Below, piece after piece: positions 49,944-58,373 of a stretch of 59,885 nt of DNA (positions within the stretch are counted from its first letter, which is position 1; the number at the start of each line of letters is the position of its first letter). The position numbers were made by a program, and so were the translations under genes. Source of the stretch: Clostridia bacterium (GTDB lineage: Bacteria; Bacillota; Clostridia; Christensenellales; Aristaeellaceae); contig JAUMVG010000013.1 of NCBI GenBank assembly GCA_030530315.1, positions 1-59,885 of the forward strand, written 5' to 3'. The notes beneath the pieces were generated by a model that ran no database searches, was not told the origin of the DNA, and worked only from the letters and a program-made list of their open reading frames with translations.

Positions 49944-50299
49944 CCGCTCACACCCTTTGCGATGCTGGCCTTCAGGCCAAGGTAATTGTGGGAAAATCCG
50001 TACACGCCCAGCGTGGAGATGTCCCACTTTTCATCTTCGAACCGTACCCACATGCCGGGCTTCACATCAGAGCGCCACCGGATCGTGAAGTTCACCACCG
50101 CTTCGGTGTTCATGACATCGGCGGAGCGGTAATGCTGGTTACCGGCGTCTGTGGCAGAAGCCCACACCCGACAGAGAACTACGTCCCTGGGCTCCGGGTA
50201 GCCGTTGGCGTTTACCTCATTTACGGTGTAGCCGATCTCGATCATGTGCTTCAGATCCCCCGGATGTGGATTGCCTTCAAAGTTCTTGTATCCCCGCAA
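49940..50299 (-). CDS. Phage head closure (head-tail adaptor) protein
   Basis: This 119-residue protein (GNPHPGDLKHMIEIGYTVNE, then YPEPRDVVLCRVWASATDAG, VNFTIRWRSDVKPGMWVRFE) fits the SPP1 gp16-like head-tail adaptor family that plugs the portal after packaging. The start is TTG at 50299, nine bases after GGAGG. It ends in an ATGA overlap with the next gene. Confidence 0.85.
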   Translation of the reverse strand: MRGYKNFEGNPHPGDLKHMIEIGYTVNEVNANGYPEPRDVVLCRVWASATDAGNQHYRSADVMNTEAVVNFTIRWRSDVKPGMWVRFEDEKWDISTLGVYGFSHNYLGLKASIAKGVSG

Positions 50300-50314
50300 G
50301 GCGCATCACCTCCG

Positions 50315-50626
50315 TCAGAACATCTTTTCAGGGTCGCGGTATGGGTATAGCAGGCTGTCAAAGGCCATGCGCGTGGCCTTGTAGGTAGTCATATCGGGAA
50401 TGTCACGGTTCTCGTAGTAGAAACTGGTCATGAGGATGACAGCGAGGCGCACGGGCTCGGGCACGTCGGGTACATGACCCTCTTCGTCGGGTTCAGGCTC
50501 AAACTGTACCCGGCAGTAGTCCTCCGCAGCCGTCTGCGCCTGGGCGATCAACCCGGCGATATACTCGTCCTCCTCATCGTGCTGGATGCGCAGATGGGTT
50601 TTTACCTCATCGACGGTGACGATCAT
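50315..50626 (-). CDS. Phage head-tail connector protein (gp6/gp15-like)
   Basis: This 103-residue protein begins MIVTVDEVKTHLRIQHDEED and EYIAGLIAQAQTAAEDYCRV, the clear signature of the HK97 gp6-type connector that binds the portal. The rest is VRLAVILMTSFYYENRDI and a short tail. Its ATG at 50626 overlaps the stop of the head fibre gene by one base. Confidence 0.9.
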   Translation of the reverse strand: MIVTVDEVKTHLRIQHDEEDEYIAGLIAQAQTAAEDYCRVQFEPEPDEEGHVPDVPEPVRLAVILMTSFYYENRDIPDMTTYKATRMAFDSLLYPYRDPEKMF

Positions 50627-50913
50627 TATCCATCACCGCCCCCATCCGCAGACGCGGAAGCCATGAGGCCGGCGATACGCAGCGCCGCCAGCAGATTGTT
50701 GTAATCCTGCCGCAACGCGGTCACGGTGGACGCCTCGCTGTCAGGCAGCGCGGGAAGCTGCGCCACACCGCCGCCTGCGGGTGGGTCGGGCAGGTCGAAC
50801 AAGCCGTCCGCACCCTCCACGCTTGCGCCGGGCAGGAAGGTCAGCCGCCCGCCGATGACAAGCTCGCTGCCGCCGTGGGCAAAGTAGTTTCTGGTATTGT
50901 GAACATCAGGCAT
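50626..50913 (-). CDS. Head fibre-like protein
   Basis: This 95-residue protein begins MPDVHNTRNYFAHGGSELVI then GGRLTFLPGASVEGADGLFD. It has a low-complexity PPAGGG middle and a helical end (SEASTVTALRQDYNNLLAAL). This layout matches short head fibre proteins encoded after the capsid gene in Clostridial phages, which decorate the head. ATG at 50913 after GGAGG. Confidence 0.72.
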   Translation of the reverse strand: MPDVHNTRNYFAHGGSELVIGGRLTFLPGASVEGADGLFDLPDPPAGGGVAQLPALPDSEASTVTALRQDYNNLLAALRIAGLMASASADGGGDG

Positions 50914-50975
50914 AAATAGCACCTCCGTTGGAAGCGGGAGCTGCCATTAAGCAGGCAGCTCCCATAGGTGATCAA

Positions 50976-52172
50976 TCAAGCGCCCTTGACGGCCAGGCAC
51001 TTCATGGCCTCGGGCAGCACCAGGCGGCCATCCACGCGCTGGGTGGCGCGGAAGCCGACCTGGCCGGTGACGGCGAACAGCTCGTTCAGACGCTGGAAGG
51101 AGCGGCCCTGACGGTCGGCGATCCAGTAGGACTTGAAGTCGCCGAACAGGATGACCTTCTTGCCCGCAGCCATTTCCGGCATGTAGGGAGAGGTCACGAT
51201 GCGGTAGTTCAGCAGCATGTCGGGCTGGCCTTCCTTCAGTCCGGGCTGCCACAGGTACTGGCCTTCGATGCTCTTGAGCTTCCGGATGGCCTTGATGGTG
51301 CTGTCGTTCATCAGGAAGGTAGCCTTCTTGCGGTACACGCTCTTGATGGAATGCACCAGGTCGATGATCTCATCGGCGGCGATGGTGGCCCCGGCGGTGG
51401 TCACGCCGGTGCCCGCGCCGTTGGTGGCGTGGAGCAGTCCGGTGGGCTTGCCGGTGCCGTCGCCGTTGATGAAGGCGTCCTCCTCGGCAGCGCCGATGCG
51501 GCGAGCGAACTCGGCGGCGATGTAGCTCTCGATGTTGAACACGGAGTCCTGGAGCAGCTCGTCGGACACCTTGATCATCGTAGCCACCTTGTGAGCGCCG
51601 ATGGTGATCTGGCCGAAGACCTCGTCGCTCTCGGGGATCGCGCCTTCCTCATCCACCCAGGAGGCAGTGCCGTGGGACGCCACGACGGGGATCTTCCGGT
51701 CGCCGGAACTGGTCTGGATGATGGTGCACAGGGAGCGGAGCACGTTCTCCTCCTCCAGCGCCTGCACCAGGGTGCGCTCGTACTCGTCAGGCACCAGGAA
51801 GCCGCCCTCGGTGTCGGTGCCGATCTGCAGCGCGTTCATCACGCCGGGCGCGGCGGTGCGGTTGCGGATCATACCCCAGAAGGCGTTGCGGTACTCGTCA
51901 GAGGCGCGGCCCTGCTTCCGGTCGGTCGGGGCGGTGGGACGGGAGACCAGCGGAGCGGCAGTGGGCTGGTCCAGTTCACGGTCAATCGCCGCCTGGCGCT
52001 CCAGACGCTCGATCTCCTTGCCCAGGGCGACCACATCCGCCTCCATCTTCTCGTAGGTGGCGTTGTCCTCGGCGGAGATCATGCCGTCCTCGCCGCGATG
52101 GCTGTCCAGGAAAGCCTTGGTTTCATTCCACAGGTTGGCGCGCTTTTCACGCAGAGCAAGAATCTTATTCAT
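50976..52172 (-). CDS. HK97-type major capsid protein
   Basis: This 398-residue protein has an N-terminal scaffold-like helix (LALREKRANLWNETKAFLDS to about 95), then the mature fold from about residue 105. Motifs include GTDTEGGFLVPDEYERTLVQ, VPVVASHGTASWVDEEGAIP-type strand, DSVFNIESYIAAEFARRIGA and INGDGTGKPTGLLHATN. The delta domain is probably cut off by the ClpP-type protease encoded upstream. ATG at 52172, eight bases after GGAGG. Confidence 0.94.
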   Translation of the reverse strand: MNKILALREKRANLWNETKAFLDSHRGEDGMISAEDNATYEKMEADVVALGKEIERLERQAAIDRELDQPTAAPLVSRPTAPTDRKQGRASDEYRNAFWGMIRNRTAAPGVMNALQIGTDTEGGFLVPDEYERTLVQALEEENVLRSLCTIIQTSSGDRKIPVVASHGTASWVDEEGAIPESDEVFGQITIGAHKVATMIKVSDELLQDSVFNIESYIAAEFARRIGAAEEDAFINGDGTGKPTGLLHATNGAGTGVTTAGATIAADEIIDLVHSIKSVYRKKATFLMNDSTIKAIRKLKSIEGQYLWQPGLKEGQPDMLLNYRIVTSPYMPEMAAGKKVILFGDFKSYWIADRQGRSFQRLNELFAVTGQVGFRATQRVDGRLVLPEAMKCLAVKGA

Positions 52173-52191
52173 AGCGATATCCTCCATTTCA

Positions 52192-52962
52192 TCATTTCAA
52201 AAGCGCCAGACGCTTTTCCAGGTCTGCCGCTTTCACTCGGTTGTCGGGTTCAGGTTCGGGCGCGGGGACGGCGGGTTCAGGCTCCAGCTCGACCGGCGCT
52301 GGTTCGGGCTCCACCGCGACCGGCGCAGGCCTGGGCATCGACGCGATTACCCGGTTCATCAGGCATGCGTCCGCCGTCCTTCGGGCAAAAGAAAAGCCCG
52401 ACACATCGTCGGGTTTGCCGTTGCCGGTGTAGAGCACCTCGTCGCAGAAGCCCAGCTCCTTCGCCTTCATGGCGTTCATCCAGGTCTCGCTGTCCATGAG
52501 ATGCGACAGCTTCGTCCTGCTGAGACCGGTCTTGATCTCGTAGGCGTTGATGATGCTCTCCTTCACCTCGTCCAACAGCTGGATGGCCTTGCGCATCTCG
52601 TCGCTGTCGCCCATGGCGCAGGTGAAGGGATTGTGGATCATCATCATGCTGGTGGGACTCATGCACACCTTCGTGCCCGCCATAGCGATGACGCTGGCAG
52701 CGGACGCCGCCATGCCGTCGATCTGTACGGTGATGTCGTGGGGATAATCCATGAGCATCGTGTAGATCTGACTGGCCGCGATGCAGTCGCCGCCGGGCGA
52801 GTTGATGTGCAGGAGGATCGGGCCATTGCCCGCGAAGAGCTCCTCCTTGAACATGGCGGGCGTCACTTCATCGGAGAACCAGCTCTCCTCGGCAATGACA
52901 CCCTCCAGGAACAGGGTGCGGGTCTCGTCCGCGTTCTTGACCCAGTTCCAGAAATGGCGCAT
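52192..52962 (-). CDS. ClpP-type prohead maturation protease
   Basis: The protein has 256 residues. The ClpP fold shows HINSPGGDCIAASQIYTMLM, the catalytic Ser in DGMAASAASVIAMAG and the catalytic His in MMMIHNPFTCAMGD, with the Asp further on. The end is a linker rich in Pro and Glu (about 210-245) and a short helix (NRVKAADLEKRLALLK), which may be a scaffold tail. It cuts the capsid precursor during maturation. It is read after the HNH gene, with a 24-bp gap. Confidence 0.92.
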   Translation of the reverse strand: MRHFWNWVKNADETRTLFLEGVIAEESWFSDEVTPAMFKEELFAGNGPILLHINSPGGDCIAASQIYTMLMDYPHDITVQIDGMAASAASVIAMAGTKVCMSPTSMMMIHNPFTCAMGDSDEMRKAIQLLDEVKESIINAYEIKTGLSRTKLSHLMDSETWMNAMKAKELGFCDEVLYTGNGKPDDVSGFSFARRTADACLMNRVIASMPRPAPVAVEPEPAPVELEPEPAVPAPEPEPDNRVKAADLEKRLALLK

Positions 52963-52986
52963 TATATCACCTCATCTCATAATTCA

Positions 52987-53640
52987 TTACGCGAAATTGA
53001 GCCTCGCGTATTCTCCGTGGTACCGCCGAGCAGCAGCATCATAGGCATGTGCTGCAGCTACAGGATCACTGAAATAGCCGAGCGAAATGCAGTGCTTTTC
53101 TACACTGATACGAGCCTGATATCTTCCAGACACATGTCTCGTCACCCCCTTAAATCCTGTCCTGTTGTTTTTCCGCATTGCAGAGTTTTGTGCATTTTGT
53201 GCACACGTCACCAAGCGTAGGTTGCTTCGTCTATTATCAGCTGGATCTCCGTTGATGTGATCAACATATTTTGTCGTTTCAAATCCCATTAACAGACGAT
53301 GGAGTTTGAAATGGCCATATTCCTTACACCAGCTTCTAACGTAACCATGCTCGTCTACACTCCAGCTGTACCTCTTGATTAATGGGTAGTCGTCAGTGTC
53401 GAACAAGAACGATCTGCCATTGGGAAGAATACAGCGCATGCATCCATCTGCTAAAACGAATGATTGACAACGACCGCAGCTTCTTGTATGGTTACTTCGT
53501 AAGTGTGATGTGGTAACTTCCACTATATTTCCACAGTCACATCTACAAATCCATCTGTAGTTTTTCCCATTCTGCATTGCTGCAGGTTCGATAACTGTCA
53601 GAGAACCAAACCGCATGTCCTGTAGATCAATTCTTCTCAT
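52987..53640 (-). CDS. HNH homing endonuclease with AP2 domain
   Basis: The protein has 217 residues. An N-terminal zinc ribbon (WICRCDCGNIVEV, SCGRCQS) precedes the HNH nuclease core (FKLHRLLMGFETTKYVDHIN, then GDPADNRRSNLRLVTCAQNA). An AP2 DNA-binding domain ends it (GFKGVTRHVSGRYQARISVE, LGYFSDPVAAAHAYDAAARR). It is a free-standing homing endonuclease inserted between portal and protease. Its first 14 bp overlap the portal 3' end. It may spread itself among related phages. Confidence 0.88.
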   Translation of the reverse strand: MRRIDLQDMRFGSLTVIEPAAMQNGKNYRWICRCDCGNIVEVTTSHLRSNHTRSCGRCQSFVLADGCMRCILPNGRSFLFDTDDYPLIKRYSWSVDEHGYVRSWCKEYGHFKLHRLLMGFETTKYVDHINGDPADNRRSNLRLVTCAQNAQNSAMRKNNRTGFKGVTRHVSGRYQARISVEKHCISLGYFSDPVAAAHAYDAAARRYHGEYARLNFA

Positions 53641-54889
53641 TCACACCTCCGCCCTGAGTACCTTTAACTGAATAAGCTGCTCCAGCCATCTTCAAAGGCA
53701 TCATATTTCCATTCACGAGATAGGAATCTCCACCTTCTTCTGCAGGAATCGGATTCAGGTTTTCGAGGGTCCTGATGTCGTTCGGAGACATAAACCCGTT
53801 GTTGATGCCAATGGCGTAGCCCTCCATGCGGGACTTGTAGTCGCCGCGCATCAGGCCATCGATATTGAACTGGACATAATAAACGCCCTTCTCACGGTCT
53901 GTGAAAAGAGCTCGGTTCATGCTCTGCTCAATGCGCACCAGCCAGGGGCGGATGGTGTGGACGGCGAAGTCGATGGACATATGCTCAATATTCGAGAAAG
54001 TTGCGTGCTCCAGGTTGCCCACCAGGTGAGGCGGCACACGGAAGATTCGGCAGATTTCATCCACCTGGAATTTACGCGTCTCAAGGAACTGCGCCTCGTT
54101 GTTCGGCATGGCGATGGACTCAAAGCGCATGCCTTCCTCCAGCACGCAGACACGACCGGCATTGGAAGAGCCGCCATAGGCCGCGTTCCAGCTCTCACGG
54201 AGTGCCTTGGGGTTCTTCACCGTGTTCGGATGCGTCAGGATACCCGAGGGCCGGGCACCATTGGAGAAGAACTTCCCGCCGTATTCTTCAGCAGCGATCC
54301 CCAGACCGATGGCGTTGCGCTCGATGGCGATGGGACTGTAGCCCATGATGCCGTCGAAGCCCAGGCCGGGGATGTGCAGCACATCCTCGGGGACCAGCGT
54401 CACCGCCTCACCGGAGGTGGTGGTGTACACATATGTCAGCACGCCGTTCTTGTCCCGGTCCACATTCATCTTGTCCGGAAGCAAGGGGTACAGGCCTGTG
54501 ATCCGGTTCCGCCCCGTCCGGATGATCTGGCAGTAGCTGTTCCCATAGAGCAACAGGTGCGCCAGCATGACCTCCCGCAGCACGAAAGAGGTCATTTCAC
54601 TGTTGGGCTCGTCATGGAGCAACCGATACAGCGGATGATCCATTGCCTTCTTTGTGCCCTCGTCCACCACCTGGTATACGCCCAGCGGCAGACTGGCAAT
54701 GGTCTCGGAGATGACGCGCACGCAGGCGTAAACAGTGGACAGCTGGATAGCCGTCTGGACCGTGACGGATTTTCCTGCACCGCTGCTGCCAAAGAAGAAC
54801 GACGGTGCGCCGCTGACGGCATCCTTGGGCGAAGGTTGCCTGCCGGGCTTGTCGCGAGCGCGGAAGAGGCCGGAGAAGGGATTCTTCAT
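53627..54889 (-). CDS. HK97-family portal protein
   Basis: This 420-residue protein forms the DNA entry ring. Motifs include AIQLSTVYACVRVISETIAS, LPLGVYQV, HPLYRLLHDEPN, YGNSYCQIIR, HIPGLGFDGIMGYSPI and LVGNLEHATFSNIEHMSIDF. Length is normal. The ATG at 54889 has only a weak ribosome site (GAGTG). The last 14 bp are shared with the homing endonuclease gene, so its C-terminus may have been remodelled by that insertion. Confidence 0.93.
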   Translation of the reverse strand: MKNPFSGLFRARDKPGRQPSPKDAVSGAPSFFFGSSGAGKSVTVQTAIQLSTVYACVRVISETIASLPLGVYQVVDEGTKKAMDHPLYRLLHDEPNSEMTSFVLREVMLAHLLLYGNSYCQIIRTGRNRITGLYPLLPDKMNVDRDKNGVLTYVYTTTSGEAVTLVPEDVLHIPGLGFDGIMGYSPIAIERNAIGLGIAAEEYGGKFFSNGARPSGILTHPNTVKNPKALRESWNAAYGGSSNAGRVCVLEEGMRFESIAMPNNEAQFLETRKFQVDEICRIFRVPPHLVGNLEHATFSNIEHMSIDFAVHTIRPWLVRIEQSMNRALFTDREKGVYYVQFNIDGLMRGDYKSRMEGYAIGINNGFMSPNDIRTLENLNPIPAEEGGDSYLVNGNMMPLKMAGAAYSVKGTQGGGVNEKN

Positions 54890-54938
54890 GCAAAAATCAC
54901 TCTTTTCTGGTAGAATTATGGAGCTGGAATGTACTATA

Positions 54939-54957
54939 GTTTTGGCAAAGCCAAAAC
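54939..54957. other. Perfect hairpin in the portal leader
   Basis: GTTTTGGC (54939-54946), AAA, GCCAAAAC (54950-54957). No T run on either side, so it is more likely an mRNA processing or stability element than a terminator. Confidence 0.5.
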
Positions 54958-54988
54958 CAATACGTCAGTTGATACCGGCAGGGTTCTA

Positions 54989-55330
54989 TTACAATCCGCT
55001 GCCGGTTTTCTTGTCATGGCAGTCCTTGCACAGTGCCTGCCAGTTATCCTGATCCCAGAACAGATACTGGTCTCCCCGGTGCGGAATGATGTGGTCCACC
55101 ACCGTCGCAGCGGTCAGCCTGCCTTCCTTCTGGCATTGGACGCACAGTGGATGCCGTCGCAGGTATGCTGCCCGCGCCTCGCGCCATTTGCGGTCATACC
55201 CGCGAAAAGCGGCCCCACCGCGCAGACGGTCCGCACTCCATTTTATGTGCTCCGAACAGTACACCTGGTCTTGTTCGCAGAAACCCACACATCCGGGATA
55301 GCGGCAAGGTCTTCTCGGTTTCATCGGCAT
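54989..55330 (-). CDS. HNH endonuclease of the packaging module
   Basis: The protein has 113 residues. Paired Cys (CRYPGCVGF, CSEH) at the start and CVQCQKEGRL plus CKDCHDKKT later bind zinc. The HNH core is TVVDHIIPHRGDQYLFWDQD NWQALC, with the two conserved His. Small HNH proteins near terminase and portal are required for packaging in HK97-like phages. ATG at 55330 after GAGGTG. Confidence 0.88.
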   Translation of the reverse strand: MPMKPRRPCRYPGCVGFCEQDQVYCSEHIKWSADRLRGGAAFRGYDRKWREARAAYLRRHPLCVQCQKEGRLTAATVVDHIIPHRGDQYLFWDQDNWQALCKDCHDKKTGSGL

Positions 55331-55340
55331 GCAGCTCACC

Positions 55341-55532
55341 TCATTTCATTCGGCATTCAGAATAAGCCGGTGCATCGGCGGGGTAGGGCACGCTATAGTA
55401 GCGCGTTGTTCTGAACACCACCCACCATGCGCTGAATATTATGCTCAGAAAGGCAGCGATGATCAGACCATAGATGAACAGGATGATCCTATCGTCCCTC
55501 CTGCGCCGCTTCTTGGAGTAATGCTTGCTCAC
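55341..55532 (-). CDS. Small membrane protein
   Basis: The protein has 63 residues: a basic N-terminus (KHYSKKRRRRDDR), one membrane segment (about 16-40, IILFIYGLIIAAFLSIIFSA) and a short Tyr/Pro-rich tail. The start is GTG at 55532 after AGGAGG. It lies between terL and the packaging HNH gene. No function is known. Confidence 0.65.
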   Translation of the reverse strand: MSKHYSKKRRRRDDRIILFIYGLIIAAFLSIIFSAWWVVFRTTRYYSVPYPADAPAYSECRMK

Positions 55533-55548
55533 AGGGAATACCTCCTAT

Positions 55549-57102
55549 TCACAGAACAAGCAAGCCTCTCTCGTCATAAACGGAGGTGCCTGGGTTCGCA
55601 TTCTTAAGAGCCCTATCCAGCGCCATCACCAGCGCCACCGCGCCATCCACCTTCTCGGTGCTCTTTTCCTTGTCGATCTTCAGGTTGCCCGCCGGATCGG
55701 TGCGCACAAAGGCATTGTCCATGTTCCAGCGGAGTACCGGGTGCCCGCCGTGGTTGAGCTTGCGCTCCAGTACGATGCGCATCAGCTCCTTCGTGGGCGG
55801 GCTCATGTCGCGGAAGCCCTGACCGAAAGGTACCATTGTGAAACCGTCGTCCTCCAGCTGCTGCACCATCATCGTAGCGTTCCACCGGTCATAGGCGATC
55901 TCCCGGATGTTGAACCGTTCGCCCAGCTTCAGGATGAACTGTTCGATGAAGCCGTAGTGAACGACATTGCCTTCCGTCGTCATGATGAAACCCTGTTTTT
56001 CCCATTTGTCATACATGACGTGATCGCGCCGGACGCGCAGCTGCAGCGTATCCTCCGGAAGCCAGAAAAACGGCAGTACAATGTACTGTTCTTCCTCGTC
56101 CCTGGGCGGGAACACCAGCACCATGGCTGTCAGGTCGCTGGTGCTCGAAAGGTCGAGGCCGGCGTAGCATTCACGGCCTTCAAGCTCATACTCATTGACC
56201 GCTCCGCCACATTCGTCCCACTTGTCCATTGGCATCCAGCGGACGGACTGCTTGACCCACTGGTTCAGGCGCAGCTGACGGAACATGTTCTCGTCGGCGG
56301 GCGTCTCCTGGGCCTTGCGGAAGGCGTCGCGCACCTTGTCGATGGCGATGGTCTTGTCGAGAGAGGGATTGGCGCGATACCAGTTGCGCTCATCCGTCCA
56401 GTCGGCATCATCTGGCAGGCCGAACAGCACCGGGTAAAACCGGGGATCGTCCTTCCTGCCCTCAATGATGTCCAGCGCCTTCTGGTGGACTTCCCAGCAG
56501 ATGCTGTTCCTGTCCGTGCCCGCCGTCGTCAGCAGAAACCACAGAGGCTGCTTCCGGGCATCGCCGGAGCCCTGGGTCATGACGTCATACAATGCGCGGG
56601 TCGGCTGGGTGTGTAGCTCGTCGAAGATGCAGGCGCTGACGTTCAGGCCGTGCTTGGTCGCCACCTCCGAGGACAACACCTGATAGATGCTACCGGTCGG
56701 CTGATACACCATGCGCTTGGTGGACGGTATGATCTTGATGCGCCGCGACAGCGCCGGGGACTGCTTCACCATGTCCACAGCCACGTCAAACACAATCGCC
56801 GCCTGCTGGCGGTCACTGGCGCAGGAGTAGACCTCCGCCCGCCACTCGTCATCGTTGCACAGCATATTCAGCGCGATGGCCGCGCCGAGCTCGCTCTTTC
56901 CATTCTTTTTTGGTATTTCGATGTAGGCCGTGTTGTACTGCCGCATAGTGGGGTCGTCGTCCCGCACCGTGCCGAACACATCCCTCACAACCTTCTCCTG
57001 CCAGGGCAACAGCTTGAAGGGCTGGCCGTGGAACTCGCCCTTAGTGTGTCGCAGGCACTGTATGAACTGCGTCACCCTCCGGGCTTTCGCCTCACTGAAC
57101 AT
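55549..57102 (-). CDS. terL: Terminase large subunit
   Basis: This 517-residue motor cuts and packages phage DNA. Walker A-like IEIPKKNGKSELGAA is at about 62-76, Walker B ACIFDELHTQ at about 158-167, and the coupling motif LLTTAGT at about 190. The nuclease part has GLDLSSTSDLTAMVLVFPP (about 292) and AYDRWNATMMVQQLEDDG (about 405). It starts inside the small subunit gene (11-bp overlap). This is the Terminase_1-type of Gram-positive siphophages. Confidence 0.95.
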   Translation of the reverse strand: MFSEAKARRVTQFIQCLRHTKGEFHGQPFKLLPWQEKVVRDVFGTVRDDDPTMRQYNTAYIEIPKKNGKSELGAAIALNMLCNDDEWRAEVYSCASDRQQAAIVFDVAVDMVKQSPALSRRIKIIPSTKRMVYQPTGSIYQVLSSEVATKHGLNVSACIFDELHTQPTRALYDVMTQGSGDARKQPLWFLLTTAGTDRNSICWEVHQKALDIIEGRKDDPRFYPVLFGLPDDADWTDERNWYRANPSLDKTIAIDKVRDAFRKAQETPADENMFRQLRLNQWVKQSVRWMPMDKWDECGGAVNEYELEGRECYAGLDLSSTSDLTAMVLVFPPRDEEEQYIVLPFFWLPEDTLQLRVRRDHVMYDKWEKQGFIMTTEGNVVHYGFIEQFILKLGERFNIREIAYDRWNATMMVQQLEDDGFTMVPFGQGFRDMSPPTKELMRIVLERKLNHGGHPVLRWNMDNAFVRTDPAGNLKIDKEKSTEKVDGAVALVMALDRALKNANPGTSVYDERGLLVL

Positions 57103-57586
57103 CCTGCCACCCGCCCTTCAGCACCGACTCCATCGGGTCGTCGTCGTTACCCTTTTCGCCGGTATTCGCATACAGCCGTGCCCGGCTGGAGGGCGTCAGG
57201 CCGAACTCCGAGCAAAAGGACTGCATGATCTTCAGGTTCTGCATGGCAATACTGACCTGGGGCACCTGCTGTACATAGCCGCTGGGCGTCTTGAAGATGG
57301 TGCCGTGCTTCGACAGGAATTCCTCCGCTTCACGCCACCGCGCGTATGCCTGGCAGTAACCGGCGAACGCCTCCAAATCGTGCTCAGTCAGCACACCCAT
57401 TGCGATCAGGGAAGGAGCCAGACGCTGCCATTCCTGCTGCGCCTCGGGCATCAGCCAGTCGGGGCACTCCACATTGACCTGCGGCGGTGTCGGTTCATCC
57501 GTGTTCAGCGGCCTGCGGCCCTTGCCCCGGTCGCCTTCCAGCACCTTCAGCGCCGTGGGCAGAGGCTTTCTCCCTCTGGTAGCCAT
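57092..57586 (-). CDS. terS: Terminase small subunit (P27 family)
   Basis: This 164-residue protein binds the packaging start site and feeds DNA to TerL. The P27 signature is present: RGRKPLPTALKVLEGDRGKG, then CPDWLMPEAQQEWQRLAPSL and LTEHDLEAFAGYCQAYARWR. ATG at 57586 after GGAGGTG. Confidence 0.93.
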   Translation of the reverse strand: MATRGRKPLPTALKVLEGDRGKGRRPLNTDEPTPPQVNVECPDWLMPEAQQEWQRLAPSLIAMGVLTEHDLEAFAGYCQAYARWREAEEFLSKHGTIFKTPSGYVQQVPQVSIAMQNLKIMQSFCSEFGLTPSSRARLYANTGEKGNDDDPMESVLKGGWQDVQ

Positions 57587-57618
57587 CGGTCATCACCTCC
57601 AATCTTTTTTGATAGCTC

Positions 57619-57777
57619 TTATTTCCATCTCGTATTGAGAATCACCACAATGGAGATTCCCATTATTATCAGAATAACGAGCATCCATTTCCAGCAGTCC
57701 ACCAGGAACATGTCCACCTGGACGACTGCGCACATGATTTTCTGCTCAGTGCTCATCTTGATCACCATCCCCGTCAT
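57619..57777 (-). CDS. Small membrane protein near terS
   Basis: About 52 residues, nearly all a single hydrophobic stretch (WMLVILIIMGISIVVILNT). ATG at 57777 overlaps the HNH stop (ATGA) with AGGGTG eight bases before; ATG at 57756 is an alternative. Function unknown. Confidence 0.55.
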   Translation of the reverse strand: MTGMVIKMSTEQKIMCAVVQVDMFLVDCWKWMLVILIIMGISIVVILNTRWK

Positions 57778-58373
57778 GCGCTTTGCACCCTGCCAATAGA
57801 AAACGCCTCGCAGATGGATAATTCCGCGAAGCGTGAACATCTTTCCGTGACGTTTCTCCTGAGCCAGTCCGGAGCGTCGGGAACATCATTATACCGTCCG
57901 TACTCTCCAAACATACATTCCATCCCGACGTTCCTCGCCTGGACTGCCTGTTCAAAAGCCTCATAATATCCGAGATGGATTTCATGCTGCCCGATCTTTA
58001 TCCGCGCCCGGTATTTCTTCCTTGGAGGATAATAGCTGACTCCCGAGACACCGGATGTGTTGTTCTTCTGCACCGGCTGATTGCACTGATTCTGCTGGTG
58101 CGTCACAATCCTCAGATTACACATCCTGTTGTCCAGGGTGTCGAGGTTGATATGATCGACCTCAAGTCCCTTCGGGCAATCCACAAGATAATCATGGAGC
58201 TTCTTTCCAAAGCGGTTTGTGATGTAGAGGGGCTTCTCAGGATCGTTGTAGTTGCGATACCAGTTAAACGCGCTGATTGCGTCGAACTTGTCCCTGTCAA
58301 ACATAAAGACAGTGCCATCCGGCAACTGCCCATATCCTGTGGAACCGTCGAAACGATAACTGATATTGCTCAT
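57774..58373 (-). CDS. HNH homing endonuclease with AP2 domain (second copy type)
   Basis: The protein has 199 residues. The HNH core is KKLHDYLVDCPKGLEVDHIN, then LDTLDNRMCNLRIVTHQQNQ. The AP2-like part is SGVSGVSYYPPRKKYRARIK, then IHLGYYEAFEQAVQARNVGM. It is only distantly related to the one at 52987 and lacks its zinc ribbon. It overlaps the methyltransferase stop by four bases, which suggests a settled insertion. Confidence 0.87.
   Translation of the reverse strand: MSNISYRFDGSTGYGQLPDGTVFMFDRDKFDAISAFNWYRNYNDPEKPLYITNRFGKKLHDYLVDCPKGLEVDHINLDTLDNRMCNLRIVTHQQNQCNQPVQKNNTSGVSGVSYYPPRKKYRARIKIGQHEIHLGYYEAFEQAVQARNVGMECMFGEYGRYNDVPDAPDWLRRNVTERCSRFAELSICEAFSIGRVQSA

Noticed and set aside
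50928-52499. A 523-codon plus-strand frame opposite the capsid gene
   Set aside because: The HK97 capsid and ClpP protease on the minus strand fully explain the region.
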